DNA of 64,000 bases. Source: Bacteroidota bacterium (GTDB taxonomy: Bacteria > Bacteroidota > Bacteroidia > Chitinophagales > Chitinophagaceae). Shown in pieces: positions 10,106 through 18,323 of the stretch (positions are counted from its first letter, which is position 1; each line of letters opens with the position of its first letter). Location of the stretch: positions 124,001-188,000 of the forward strand of contig CANHGS010000002.1 of NCBI GenBank assembly GCA_947460595.1, written 5' to 3'. Below the pieces are notes generated by a model. It searched no databases. It had not been told where the DNA came from and saw only the letters and a list, made by a program, of their open reading frames with translations. A program made the position numbers and the translations under genes.

Positions 10106-10132
10106 AAAAACCCGACGAAAGTCGGGTTTTTT
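10106..10132 (+). terminator. Terminator of tRNA-Arg(TCT)
   Basis: CCCGAC-GAAA-GTCGGG with a six-T tail, preceded by five A, starts 2 nt after the tRNA: a strong intrinsic terminator. Its T-tract (10127-10132) is also the first half of the 13-bp palindrome of the repeat that follows. Confidence 0.92.
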
Positions 10133-10191
10133 ATTTACTGAAGCGAAGTAAAAAGCGAAGCGCATTTACGGGAGCTGAAGTAAATAAAAAA
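10127..10191 (+). repeat. 13-bp perfect inverted repeat on the tRNA terminator's T-tract
   Basis: TTTTTTATTTACT (10127-10139) is the exact reverse complement of AGTAAATAAAAAA (10179-10191), enclosing 39 nt. The same layout, with TTTTTTATTGC and GCAATAAAAAA, occurs after the other tRNA-Arg gene at 50397-50451. Confidence 0.85.
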
Positions 10192-10385
10192 CCAGCCGCT
10201 GACAAGCGGCCAGGGTTTTTGGGTAAGGACCTCCCCAAAGGATCAGCGCAGCTAATCCAACTTTCAAGTAAAAAGCGAAGCGCATTTACGGGAGCTGAAG
10301 TAAATAAAAAACCAGCCGCTGGCAAGCGGCCAGGGTTTTTGGGTAAGGACCTCCCCAAAGGATCAGCGCAGCTAATCCAACTTTT
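10146..10385 (+). repeat. Two tandem copies of a 120-bp repeat downstream of tRNA-Arg
   Basis: Copies at 10146-10265 and 10266-10385 have a period of exactly 120 bp. Over the first 119 positions they differ at one base (10202 A, 10322 G). Each holds an A/T-flanked hairpin (GCCGCT pairing with AGCGGC) and the core TTGGGTAAGG...CAGCTAATCC (10219-10258 and 10339-10378). Because 120 is a multiple of three, long reading frames run through both strands, but no credible start exists outside the tRNA, so a non-coding element is favoured. A related single copy lies beside tRNA-Arg(ACG) at about 50281-50451 on the minus strand. Confidence 0.9.
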
Positions 10386-10392
10386 CCTTTGA

Positions 10393-10562
10393 AAGAGAGA
10401 AATAGCCTCAAGTTTTTTGGGTAAGAACCTCCAATAAGACTCATATGAAATGCACTCAAATATGATGAGTTAAAAATATCAGCAAATTATATTGACTTAT
10501 GGAGAGTCAAAAAACGGTTGTAGTTTGTGCCTGACCAAGAATAACTAAGACAAAAGAATAAT
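10393..10562 (+). other. Gene-free stretch with a degenerate third repeat fragment
   Basis: The fragment TTTTTGGGTAAGAACCTCC (10414-10432) matches the repeat core start at 18 of 19 bases and then diverges. The rest is AT-rich leader to the next gene, with no clear promoter or other structure. Confidence 0.6.
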
Positions 10563-11309
10563 TTGAAGTACATCTCAAGTATCAAGTGTCAAATTATAGC
10601 GAATCCGGCATGGGGTACGTTACATAGCAATATTTCAATACACCCATCCAATGTTCAAATTCATAAATGCTTTATACCCAACTACCTAAATCAAATTGAT
10701 AGTTTCTTAGAACTTTTAGATGAAGCAGAATTAAAAAGAGCTTCAAAATATCATCAAAAAAAAGATAGTCAACGTTTTATTATTGCAAGAGGAATGCTTA
10801 AATTCATTGCAAGTCAATATTTAGGTATACCTGCTGCAATGGTCAAAATTGAAGTTGGAAACAACAAGAAACCATTTATTGATGCTATACTATCTAATAG
10901 ATTGGAATATAATATTTCCCATTCTGGGAATTGGATCTTATTAGCTTTTAGTTTAGATAGTATTGGTGTTGATGTTGAACAAATTTTGCCAAGTTTTGAA
11001 TTTGAACCTTTATTACCAGGCTGTTTTAGCCTTTCTGAACAAGAGAAAATTCAGAGTGCCCCAGATGCTAGAAGTAAATTTTATTTATTTTGGACAAGAA
11101 AAGAATCCTATGTAAAGGCAATAGCAAAAGGACTGGATGAGCGTTTGCCCAATATTCCTTGTTTAGAGGGGGAGTGGGAACTTGTTTATGAAAATAATAC
11201 TAGGAAAGATTGGCAGGTATTGAGTTTTCAATTAGATCAAGAACACTGGGCAAGTGTATGTTTTGAATCGCATACAAAAAATATCTTATTCTTGGAAAAG
11301 GATAGGTAA
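10563..11309 (+). CDS. 4'-phosphopantetheinyl transferase (Sfp type)
   Basis: Transfers 4'-phosphopantetheine from CoA to a carrier protein Ser. The 248-residue protein is of Sfp length. Its magnesium-site motif GVDVEQ is near residue 140, preceded by NISHSGNWILLAFS, and the second motif FWTRKESYVKA is near residue 180. The frame begins with TTG at 10563 and has no in-frame ATG before the conserved region, so the exact start is uncertain (TTG or another weak start). No polyketide or non-ribosomal synthetase is in the window, so it may be the general carrier-protein activator. A hairpin terminator follows. Confidence 0.88.
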   Translation: MKYISSIKCQIIANPAWGTLHSNISIHPSNVQIHKCFIPNYLNQIDSFLELLDEAELKRASKYHQKKDSQRFIIARGMLKFIASQYLGIPAAMVKIEVGNNKKPFIDAILSNRLEYNISHSGNWILLAFSLDSIGVDVEQILPSFEFEPLLPGCFSLSEQEKIQSAPDARSKFYLFWTRKESYVKAIAKGLDERLPNIPCLEGEWELVYENNTRKDWQVLSFQLDQEHWASVCFESHTKNILFLEKDR

Positions 11310-11356
11310 AACAGACTAACCATTGAGGCCTAATTGGTATAAGAATCCCATAGCTG

Positions 11357-11400
11357 AAAGCGCTCCAGCTCTCAGTTATCACAGGGGCGTTTTGTTTTTT
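11357..11400 (+). terminator. Terminator after the phosphopantetheinyl transferase gene
   Basis: AAAGCGCTCC (11357-11366) pairs along its length, with wobbles, with GGGGCGTTTT (11384-11393), followed by GTTTTTT. It lies 48 nt after the stop at 11309. Confidence 0.55.
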
Positions 11401-11468
11401 AAAGATGGTTTCTTTTACTGACATTTGCCTATCCCGGATCAGTCCGGATTAAATATTTAGATTGCCAA

Positions 11469-12974
11469 ATGAGTTATAATTATTTACCATTAGACCGCAA
11501 CTGGTTGCATTTTGAACAAGTAAAGCACTTATTAGATTTTAACCAGCAAGTGTCTATCACTTTTGATGCCCATGAGAAGATAGTAGCATGTAGAGCCTAT
11601 TTAGATAGCAAAATGAAAGATGGTCAAGGCTTGTATTATGGCATTAATACAGGCTTTGGTTTTTTGCAAAATGTACAAATTGATGCGTCTTCTATAGAAC
11701 AACTGCAATACAATCTCCTGGTATCACATGCTTGTGGGTTGGGAGAAGAAGTTCCAACGGATATAGTCAAGCTCATGTTGATGCTCAAAATAAAATCCTT
11801 GAGTTATGGTCATAGCGGCGTGCAAATTGATACGGTAAAACGATTGATGGATCTGTTTAATAATGATGTATTACCCGTTATCTATACGCAAGGTTCCTTA
11901 GGCGCATCGGGCGATTTGGCACCTTTAAGTCATATGAGCTTGCCCTTACTAGGTCTAGGCGAGGTGGTGCATCAAGGTGTCAAATATCCCTCTGCAGATA
12001 TTCTTAAGAAATTTAATTGGAATCCTATATCGCTGCAAAGCAAAGAAGGTCTTGCATTAATTAATGGGACCCAGTTTATGAGTGCCTATGGTTTGTATTG
12101 TTTAAAAAAATCGGAGCATTTAATACAAATGGCTAATTTGGTTTCTGCACTTTCCTTTGATGCATTTGACTGCATTTTAGAGCCATTGAATCCAAGCATA
12201 CATCAAATTAGAGCTCATAAAGGTCAAGTAGAAACGGCAAGGATACTAAGATCCTATTTAGCGGATAGTCCCATTGCTGTTCAGCCTGGCAAACAGGTGC
12301 AAGATCCTTATTCTTTCCGTTGTATTCCCCAGGTACATGGTGCTACACTTGATGCTTTTGAGCACGTGTTAGGCGTATTTATGCGTGAAGTAAATTCAGT
12401 TACAGACAATCCCAATATCTTCCCAGAAGAAGATTTGATTGTTAGTGGGGGTAATTTTCATGGTCAACCATTGGCCTTGGTATTGGATTATTTGGCCATC
12501 GCGATGAGTGAATTAGGCAATATTTCTGAAAGAAGAACCTATCAGTTAATTAGCGGACAACGAGGGCTACCCTTGTTTTTGGTTAAAAATCCGGGATTGA
12601 ATTCAGGGTTTATGATTCCCCAATACACGGCTGCAGGAATTGTGAGTGAGAATAAGCAATTATGCACCCCAGCTTCTGTTGATAGTATTTCTTCTTCCAA
12701 CAATCAGGAAGATCATGTAAGTATGGGGGCTAATGCAGCAACAAAATGTTTGCGCGTAATCAATAATGTAGAGAAATTATTATCTATTGAATTGATGAGT
12801 GCCGCACAGGCCCTTGATTTTAGAAGGCCAATGAAAAGTTCTCCTATATTGGAAGAACTCATGGCTGCTTTCAGAAGCGTAATCAGCTTTAATGAGGTGG
12901 ATAGGTATTTGCATGACGATATGGTAGCTACCATACATTTTTTACGAGATTATCAAATTAAAAGCCCCGAATAA
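11469..12974 (+). CDS. hutH: Histidine ammonia-lyase (aromatic amino acid lyase family)
   Basis: Eliminates ammonia from an aromatic amino acid; the cofactor MIO forms from Ala-Ser-Gly, visible as ASG in SLGASGDLAPLSH near residue 145. The 501-residue length fits bacterial HAL. The specificity pair after NLLV is Ser-His (LLVSHACGLG), which in this family marks histidine selectivity; tyrosine lyases carry His-Leu and phenylalanine lyases Phe-Leu. Other conserved motifs are GINTGFG and QDPYSFRCIPQVHG. No hutU, hutI or hutG lies nearby, and its neighbour is a phosphopantetheinyl transferase, so a pigment-pathway role should be kept in mind. Confidence 0.88.
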   Translation: MSYNYLPLDRNWLHFEQVKHLLDFNQQVSITFDAHEKIVACRAYLDSKMKDGQGLYYGINTGFGFLQNVQIDASSIEQLQYNLLVSHACGLGEEVPTDIVKLMLMLKIKSLSYGHSGVQIDTVKRLMDLFNNDVLPVIYTQGSLGASGDLAPLSHMSLPLLGLGEVVHQGVKYPSADILKKFNWNPISLQSKEGLALINGTQFMSAYGLYCLKKSEHLIQMANLVSALSFDAFDCILEPLNPSIHQIRAHKGQVETARILRSYLADSPIAVQPGKQVQDPYSFRCIPQVHGATLDAFEHVLGVFMREVNSVTDNPNIFPEEDLIVSGGNFHGQPLALVLDYLAIAMSELGNISERRTYQLISGQRGLPLFLVKNPGLNSGFMIPQYTAAGIVSENKQLCTPASVDSISSSNNQEDHVSMGANAATKCLRVINNVEKLLSIELMSAAQALDFRRPMKSSPILEELMAAFRSVISFNEVDRYLHDDMVATIHFLRDYQIKSPE

Positions 12975-13038
12975 AATATTCAACAAAATTTTAATTGAAA
13001 CATAATTTGTTTTACTTTTTCACCGTAAAAACCAAACT

Positions 13039-13560
13039 ATGAAAAAAATATTATCCTTTATCCTTGCTGTATCATTAAGTTTTGCAGCATTTGCTCAATC
13101 AACCACACAATCCATTTCTGAGAAAGTAAAAGTGGTATTTCCCGGTAAGCCAGAAGAAATGAAAGCAGCCAATGGTGCATCTGTTTATACCTTTAAAAAA
13201 GATAGCTCCATGACTTATATGGGAATGTCTTTTGATCTTTCTGCTATGGGTTTAACAGCTGATATCATTAGCTCTATGGGTGATGGATTGTGGGACCAAA
13301 TGAAGGGTGGAATGGTGGCCCAAATGGGTGGTGCAACCCTTGCTAAAGATGAAGTAACTCAATTTAAAGGTAAGAGTTCCTTATATATGGAAATTGACGG
13401 GTCAAATTCTACTGCACCGCAATTTCAAGGTAAAAAAGCATATGGTTATGTGTTTTTTATTGGATCTGTTTTACATCAAGTTTTGTTTTATTCTGGTGAT
13501 GCTAAATCCAAGAAAGAAGACGGATTAACATTCTTTGAAAGTGTAACAATTGCAAATTAG
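13039..13560 (+). CDS. Secreted protein of unknown function
   Basis: Family not recognised. The 173-residue product has a clear signal peptide (MKKILSFILAVSLSFAAFA, cut near residue 20) and a small mature domain rich in Gly, Met and Lys, with no Cys and no membrane segment. A strong terminator follows at 13606, so it is probably transcribed alone or with hutH upstream (64-nt gap). It is probably a periplasmic or exported protein. Confidence 0.8.
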   Translation: MKKILSFILAVSLSFAAFAQSTTQSISEKVKVVFPGKPEEMKAANGASVYTFKKDSSMTYMGMSFDLSAMGLTADIISSMGDGLWDQMKGGMVAQMGGATLAKDEVTQFKGKSSLYMEIDGSNSTAPQFQGKKAYGYVFFIGSVLHQVLFYSGDAKSKKEDGLTFFESVTIAN

Positions 13561-13605
13561 AAGTATCAATGGGGCAAATAAGCCGTTGTTAAATACATAA
13601 TTTTG

Positions 13606-13634
13606 GCCGGTTCAAATCTTGAACCGGCTTTTTT
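13606..13634 (+). terminator. Strong intrinsic terminator
   Basis: GCCGGTTCAA (13606-13615) and TTGAACCGGC (13619-13628) form a perfect 10-bp stem with a 3-nt loop, followed by six T. It ends the secreted-protein transcript and isolates glnS. Confidence 0.93.
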
Positions 13635-13686
13635 ATGCCTAAAAACAGGGTTCTTGTATGGAATAGGGGCTTAGCCATCTATTTTG

Positions 13687-13694
13687 TACATTTG
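13687..13694 (+). promoter_or_regulatory. -7 box of the glnS promoter
   Basis: TACATTTG is a perfect TAnnTTTG match 21 nt before the ATG at 13716. The nearest upstream TTG (13654) is too far to be a good -33. A start of transcription near 13700 argues against the longer in-frame Met at 13635. Confidence 0.55.
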
Positions 13695-13715
13695 CCGTCT
13701 AGAAATGACCCATCC

Positions 13716-15377
13716 ATGAGTGAAGAAAAAAGCCTGAATTTTATAGAAGAAATAGTTGAAGCAGATTTGGCAGCTGGTAAATACCAATCCATTTTGACGC
13801 GGTTTCCCCCAGAACCCAACGGTTACTTGCATATTGGACACGCCAAAAGCATTTGCTTGAATTTTGGATTGGCTAACAAATATGGTGGAAAAACCAATTT
13901 AAGATTTGACGATACCAATCCCAGTACAGAAGAAACTGAATATGTAGAAAGTATTAAGGAAGACGTTAAATGGTTGGGATTTCAATGGGCGGATGAGTTA
14001 TATGCTTCTAATTATTTTGAACAGTTGTACCAATTTGCAGTTCAATTAATTGAAAAAGGATTGGCCTATGTAGACGATAGCAATAGTGAAACCATTGCTC
14101 AAGAAAAAGGAACCCCCACTCAGGCAGGAATTGAAAATAGCTATAGAAGCAGAAGCATTGCAGAGAACCTTCAGTTGTTTTCTGAAATGAGGTCTGGAAA
14201 TTACAAGGATGGCGAAAAGGTTTTGCGAGCAAAGATTGATATGGCAAGTTCCAATATGCACATGCGTGATCCTATTATTTATCGTATTAAACACGCACAT
14301 CACCATAGAACAGGAGATGCTTGGTGTATTTATCCCATGTACGATTTTGCTCACGGGCAAAGTGATTCAATAGAAAATATTACCCATTCCATTTGTACCT
14401 TAGAATTTATTCCTCATAGGCCATTGTACGATTGGTGCATTGAGCAATTGGGAATTTTTCCTTCCAAACAATATGAGTTTGCAAGGTTAAACATGACCTA
14501 TACCGTCATGAGCAAACGTAAGCTGCTGCAATTGGTCAATGAGAAACACGTAGAAGGTTGGGATGATCCCAGAATGTCTACTATTTCCGCCATGCGTAGA
14601 AGAGGATATCCTGCAGGAAGTATTCGCGAGTTCTGTGATAAAATTGGAGTGGCAAAAAGAGAAAACCTCATTGATGTTGGATTATTGGAATTCTGTGTTA
14701 GAGAGAAGTTGAATAAAACAGCTCTTAGACGCATGGTAGTGTTTGATCCATTAAAAGTGGTCATTACCAATTATCCTGATACGGTTGAAGTGTTGGAGAG
14801 TGAAAATAATCCAGAAGATCCTAATGGTGGAACAAGGACAATGCCATTTAGCCGTGAAATTTATATTGAAAGGGACGACTTTATGGAAGTGGCTCCTAAG
14901 AAATATTTCCGATTAGCTCCAGGTCAAATGGTGAGACTTAAAAGTGCTTATATTATTAAGTGCGATGAAGTGATCAAAGATGCAGATGGAAATATCACCG
15001 AATTACATTGCAGTTATATTCCTGAAAGCAAGAGCGGTTCTGATACATCTGGGATTAATGTAAAAGGTACCCTTCACTGGGTAAGTGTAGCCCAAGCTTT
15101 ACAAGCAGAGATTCGTTTGTACGATAGATTGTTTAAAGTGGAAGATGTAGCCAATGCCGAAGGCGATTTTAAAGACCATATTAATCCAGATTCTTTGCAA
15201 GTGCTTCCTATTGCTTATGCAGAGCCTGCATTACTTAGTGATCAACCTAATAGCACCTATCAATTTATTAGAAAAGGGTATTTTGTTTTAGACAGAGATA
15301 GCACCAATGAAAAATTGGTATTTAATAGAACTGTTACGCTTAAAGACGGTTGGGCTAAAGAAGCAAAAAAAGCTTAA
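13716..15377 (+). CDS. glnS: Glutaminyl-tRNA synthetase
   Basis: Charges tRNA-Gln with glutamine. The 553-residue class I synthetase has HIGH at residues 39-42 (PPEPNGYLHIGHAKS) and the KMSKS-type loop as VMSKRKL. A C-terminal two-barrel anticodon-binding region follows from about residue 340. The frame is open to an ATG at 13635, but that start lies right after the terminator; MSEEKSLNFIEE at 13716 matches GlnRS N-termini and sits behind a -7 box. tilS follows after 3 nt, so both are tRNA-function genes in one operon. Confidence 0.96.
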   Translation: MSEEKSLNFIEEIVEADLAAGKYQSILTRFPPEPNGYLHIGHAKSICLNFGLANKYGGKTNLRFDDTNPSTEETEYVESIKEDVKWLGFQWADELYASNYFEQLYQFAVQLIEKGLAYVDDSNSETIAQEKGTPTQAGIENSYRSRSIAENLQLFSEMRSGNYKDGEKVLRAKIDMASSNMHMRDPIIYRIKHAHHHRTGDAWCIYPMYDFAHGQSDSIENITHSICTLEFIPHRPLYDWCIEQLGIFPSKQYEFARLNMTYTVMSKRKLLQLVNEKHVEGWDDPRMSTISAMRRRGYPAGSIREFCDKIGVAKRENLIDVGLLEFCVREKLNKTALRRMVVFDPLKVVITNYPDTVEVLESENNPEDPNGGTRTMPFSREIYIERDDFMEVAPKKYFRLAPGQMVRLKSAYIIKCDEVIKDADGNITELHCSYIPESKSGSDTSGINVKGTLHWVSVAQALQAEIRLYDRLFKVEDVANAEGDFKDHINPDSLQVLPIAYAEPALLSDQPNSTYQFIRKGYFVLDRDSTNEKLVFNRTVTLKDGWAKEAKKA

Positions 15378-15380
15378 CCA

Positions 15381-16748
15381 ATGGATTTATTCCAATCTTT
15401 TACCAAACACTGGAAACATGCATTTCCACAATTTCAACAGGATAATAGCTTGCTTTTATTGGCTGTTAGTGGAGGATTAGACAGTGTGGTCATGACTCAT
15501 TTGTTAGCAGCAATGGGATTTCCATGCTATGTCTTGCACGTGAATTTTCAACTTAGGGGAACAGAAAGTGAAAGAGACGAAAACTTTGTAAGATCATTAG
15601 CAAAAGCAACAAGCTTAGAAATCTTTGTTGAAAGATTTGAAACATTGGAATTTGCCAAGTTGCATGGGATGGGAATTCAGGAAGCGGCTAGAACCCTTAG
15701 GTATCAATGGTTTGAGGAAAAAAGAAAGGAATGCCAATTGCAATTTCCGGATAAAAACGTGCTATTACTTACAGCCCATCATGCCAATGATAATGTAGAA
15801 ACAGTTTTAATAAATTTCTTTAGAGGAACGGGTATACAAGGGCTCCGTGGCATTACACCGTTTCAAAAAGACCGTTTTTTACTTAGACCATTACTGCCAT
15901 TTAAAAAAGAAGACCTTATTGGCTTTGCTGAAAATAACAAATTGGCATTTGTAGAAGATAGTTCAAATGAATCCAATAAATACACTCGGAACTTTCTAAG
16001 AAATCAGATCTTGCCTCAGTTAGAAGAAAACTTTCCACAGGTAAAAGACAATTTGCTGCAAAATATAGATAGGTTGAATGAGGTTGCAGAGATCTATCAA
16101 TTGGCTATTGCAGATAGGCTAAGAGGCTTAATGGAATGGAAAGGACAGGAATGTCAGGTTCCCATTTTAAAACTTAAAAAGACGGCCCAATTAAATACGG
16201 TGATTTGGGAATTAATCAGGCCATTTGGTTTTACCGTTCAACAAATACCAGAGTTAATCAAATTGATGGATGCTCCCAATGGAAGCTGTTTAACTTCTTC
16301 AACACATCAGATTATTAGGAATAGAAAATGGTTATTGATAGCAAAGCTTTCAACACAAGAAAATTCATATGTAGTCATTGAGTCTTCAGATGCTACCATT
16401 GAATTTGCAGGAGGGCAGTTGCTTTGTACAACCATTACGCATACTTTTGAAATTGATGCAAATCCACTCAAAGTAATGGTCAATGCCAAGCAGCTTAGTT
16501 TTCCATTGTTGTTGCGCAAACCCAAGTCAGGAGACTATTTTTATCCTCTGGGGATGCAAAAAAAGAAAAAATTGAATCGATTTTTTATCGATCAAAAATT
16601 GTCTAAAACGCAAAAAGAAGCCGTTTGGATTTTGGAATCCAATCAAAGAATTATCTGGGTTGTGGGTATGCGCATAGACAATAGGTTTAAATGTGAAGCA
16701 TCTACTGATAGGGTATTGCAATTAAATTTTCAACCTATATTAACCTAG
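15381..16748 (+). CDS. tilS: tRNA(Ile)-lysidine synthase
   Basis: Converts C34 of the CAU-anticodon tRNA-Ile to lysidine using ATP, so that AUA is read as Ile. The 455-residue protein has the PP-loop SGGLDS at residues 30-35, an AHHANDNVET motif and the TilS C-terminal domain (LRKPKSGDYFYPLG). It starts 3 nt after glnS and its stop overlaps the convergent rhomboid gene by 4 nt. Confidence 0.96.
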   Translation: MDLFQSFTKHWKHAFPQFQQDNSLLLLAVSGGLDSVVMTHLLAAMGFPCYVLHVNFQLRGTESERDENFVRSLAKATSLEIFVERFETLEFAKLHGMGIQEAARTLRYQWFEEKRKECQLQFPDKNVLLLTAHHANDNVETVLINFFRGTGIQGLRGITPFQKDRFLLRPLLPFKKEDLIGFAENNKLAFVEDSSNESNKYTRNFLRNQILPQLEENFPQVKDNLLQNIDRLNEVAEIYQLAIADRLRGLMEWKGQECQVPILKLKKTAQLNTVIWELIRPFGFTVQQIPELIKLMDAPNGSCLTSSTHQIIRNRKWLLIAKLSTQENSYVVIESSDATIEFAGGQLLCTTITHTFEIDANPLKVMVNAKQLSFPLLLRKPKSGDYFYPLGMQKKKKLNRFFIDQKLSKTQKEAVWILESNQRIIWVVGMRIDNRFKCEASTDRVLQLNFQPILT

Positions 16749-17383
16749 CGGAGATAGCCCATTACTTGGCTGAAAAAAACGGGAACAGGCCTGTAGTCAC
16801 TTAAAAATTGGCAAGTAATGATTAAAAATACAATGCCAAATATTGCTCCCCATATATGTGCAGAATGATTAATGTTGCCATGGCCCTTTTTGGCCATATA
16901 AGCAGAAAGTATCAAATACAATGGTCCAAAAATAAAACCAGGAATATGAAAGGGTAGTGGAAATATACCCAACCCCATAGTAGGATTCAAAAAGATACCT
17001 ACAAAAATAACGGCAGATACTGCACCAGATGCTCCCAAACTTCTATAATGATAATTGTCCTTGTGTTGAAGGTAGGTTGGCACCAAACAAATGGCCAAGG
17101 CAGCTATATAAAGAAGGAGGTAAAGCACTTTACCAGCACCTCCAAAAATTGCTTCAAATGCTCTTTCTACCATATCGCCAAAAAGATAAAAAGAATACAT
17201 ATTGAAAGCTAAGTGCATAATATCAGCATGAATAAAACCACAGCTGATAAAACGGTACCATTGGTTTCTATTAGAAATTGCAGGCGGGTAGAAGATTAAA
17301 TCATTAATGACTTTTTCATTGGAAAAGGCGGTGAATGAAATAACGCATGTGAGGGCAACTATAGCAAGTGTTATGGTAATCAT
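16745..17383 (-). CDS. Rhomboid family intramembrane serine protease
   Basis: Cuts membrane proteins within the bilayer. The 212-residue protein has about six membrane segments. The catalytic dyad is visible: Ser119 in GASG and His176 in NHSAHIWGAIFG. The loop HADIMHLAFNMYSFYLFG is also typical. The substrate is unknown. It lies 17 nt downstream of rlmH on the minus strand and is probably cotranscribed with it. Confidence 0.93.
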   Translation of the reverse strand: MITITLAIVALTCVISFTAFSNEKVINDLIFYPPAISNRNQWYRFISCGFIHADIMHLAFNMYSFYLFGDMVERAFEAIFGGAGKVLYLLLYIAALAICLVPTYLQHKDNYHYRSLGASGAVSAVIFVGIFLNPTMGLGIFPLPFHIPGFIFGPLYLILSAYMAKKGHGNINHSAHIWGAIFGIVFLIITCQFLSDYRPVPVFFSQVMGYLR

Positions 17384-17400
17384 GTGGCAAATTACGGATT

Positions 17401-17874
17401 TTAAACATGATGGTATTTCTCGTTTTTAAGAATACTACATGCTCTATACACTTGTTCTGCTAAGATTAATCTAACCAACATATGGGGGAATACCAGTTTT
17501 GAAAGGCTCCAAATAGTGTTGGCCCTCTTTGTTACGCTTTCATCCACGCCAAAAGCGCCACCAATTAAGAAAACCAGTCGTTTGCAACTTTCATTGGCCC
17601 TTTGTTGTAAGAGTTGAGCAACTCCCGGAGAATTAAATGCTTGGCCTCTTTCATCTAGTAAAATAAGATGGTCATCGCTTTGTAATTGTTGCAAAATGGC
17701 CAATGCCTCTGCTTTTTTTAAAGCCAATTCAGACATATTTGCGGCATTTTTGGGCGCTGGAATTAATTGCCAAGACACTGGAAAATATTTGCCAACCCGT
17801 CCTGTGAATTCTTCAATTCCAGACTGAACATAGGTTTCATGCGGTTTACCCACGGAAAGGAAAAGCAATTTCAT
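17401..17874 (-). CDS. rlmH: 23S rRNA (pseudouridine1915-N3)-methyltransferase RlmH
   Basis: A SPOUT methyltransferase acting on pseudouridine 1915 in helix 69 of 23S rRNA. The 157 residues match the family length. Typical motifs are LDERGQAFNSPG, FLIGGAFGVD (SAM-binding knot) and the C-terminal HMLVRLILAEQVYRA...YHHV. The product is probably a homodimer in the cytoplasm. Confidence 0.97.
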   Translation of the reverse strand: MKLLFLSVGKPHETYVQSGIEEFTGRVGKYFPVSWQLIPAPKNAANMSELALKKAEALAILQQLQSDDHLILLDERGQAFNSPGVAQLLQQRANESCKRLVFLIGGAFGVDESVTKRANTIWSLSKLVFPHMLVRLILAEQVYRACSILKNEKYHHV

Positions 17875-18028
17875 GGGTTAAAAGTAAAGAATGATTTATG
17901 ATTATACCCACAACTGTTAGCTGCGTACTTTATTCTGATAAAAGCTAATTGACCTAACTTTTATTTAAACCTAATCAAATAAGACTTAAGAGAATTATTA
18001 TAAGTCATGAAAATGCTAAATAATTTAG

Positions 18029-18036
18029 TATTTTTG
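18029..18036 (+). promoter_or_regulatory. -7-like box directly before a start codon
   Basis: TATTTTTG fits TAnnTTTG but ends only 4 nt before the ATG at 18041. Transcription would then start at or beside the ATG, implying a leaderless message or a chance match. Confidence 0.3.
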
Positions 18037-18040
18037 ATGC

Positions 18041-18319
18041 ATGGAATGGCATTTTATCATCCGTTTTGACCAAAAAGACCTGCACTTAAAAGCAGAAAGG
18101 ATTTATTTGTCAGAGCAGGTTGAGCGATTTAAGGTAATGGGCAGAAACAGGAGTATTGTATTGCAATCCAATAGGCCTTTACTAAGATTAAAGGGACTAA
18201 AGAATAAAAGGCTTGATTGGAAACTAATGGAAGGACAAATGAATAATAGCCATGTATTACAAGCCATTATTCTAAAATTGGAAACACTGCTTAAAACTAC
18301 AACGGATTTGGACGTTTAG
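18041..18319 (+). CDS. Small hypothetical protein
   Basis: Family not recognised. A 92-residue, Lys-, Arg- and Leu-rich protein without signal peptide, membrane segment or Cys. It begins with a strand-like segment (MEWHFIIRFDQKDLHLKAERI) and ends in a predicted helix. It stands alone between rlmH (divergent) and the IclR gene (convergent, 4 nt from stop to stop). The coding call rests on length, tight packing and codon usage like that of its neighbours. Confidence 0.65.
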   Translation: MEWHFIIRFDQKDLHLKAERIYLSEQVERFKVMGRNRSIVLQSNRPLLRLKGLKNKRLDWKLMEGQMNNSHVLQAIILKLETLLKTTTDLDV

Positions 18320-18323
18320 AAGC

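Noticed and set aside
10081..10392. 103-residue reading frame through the tandem repeat
   Set aside because: Its only start lies inside the tRNA, and it stays open because the repeat period is a multiple of three.
13635..13715. 27-residue N-terminal extension of GlnRS
   Set aside because: It starts directly after a terminator and before the -7 box, and does not resemble GlnRS N-termini.
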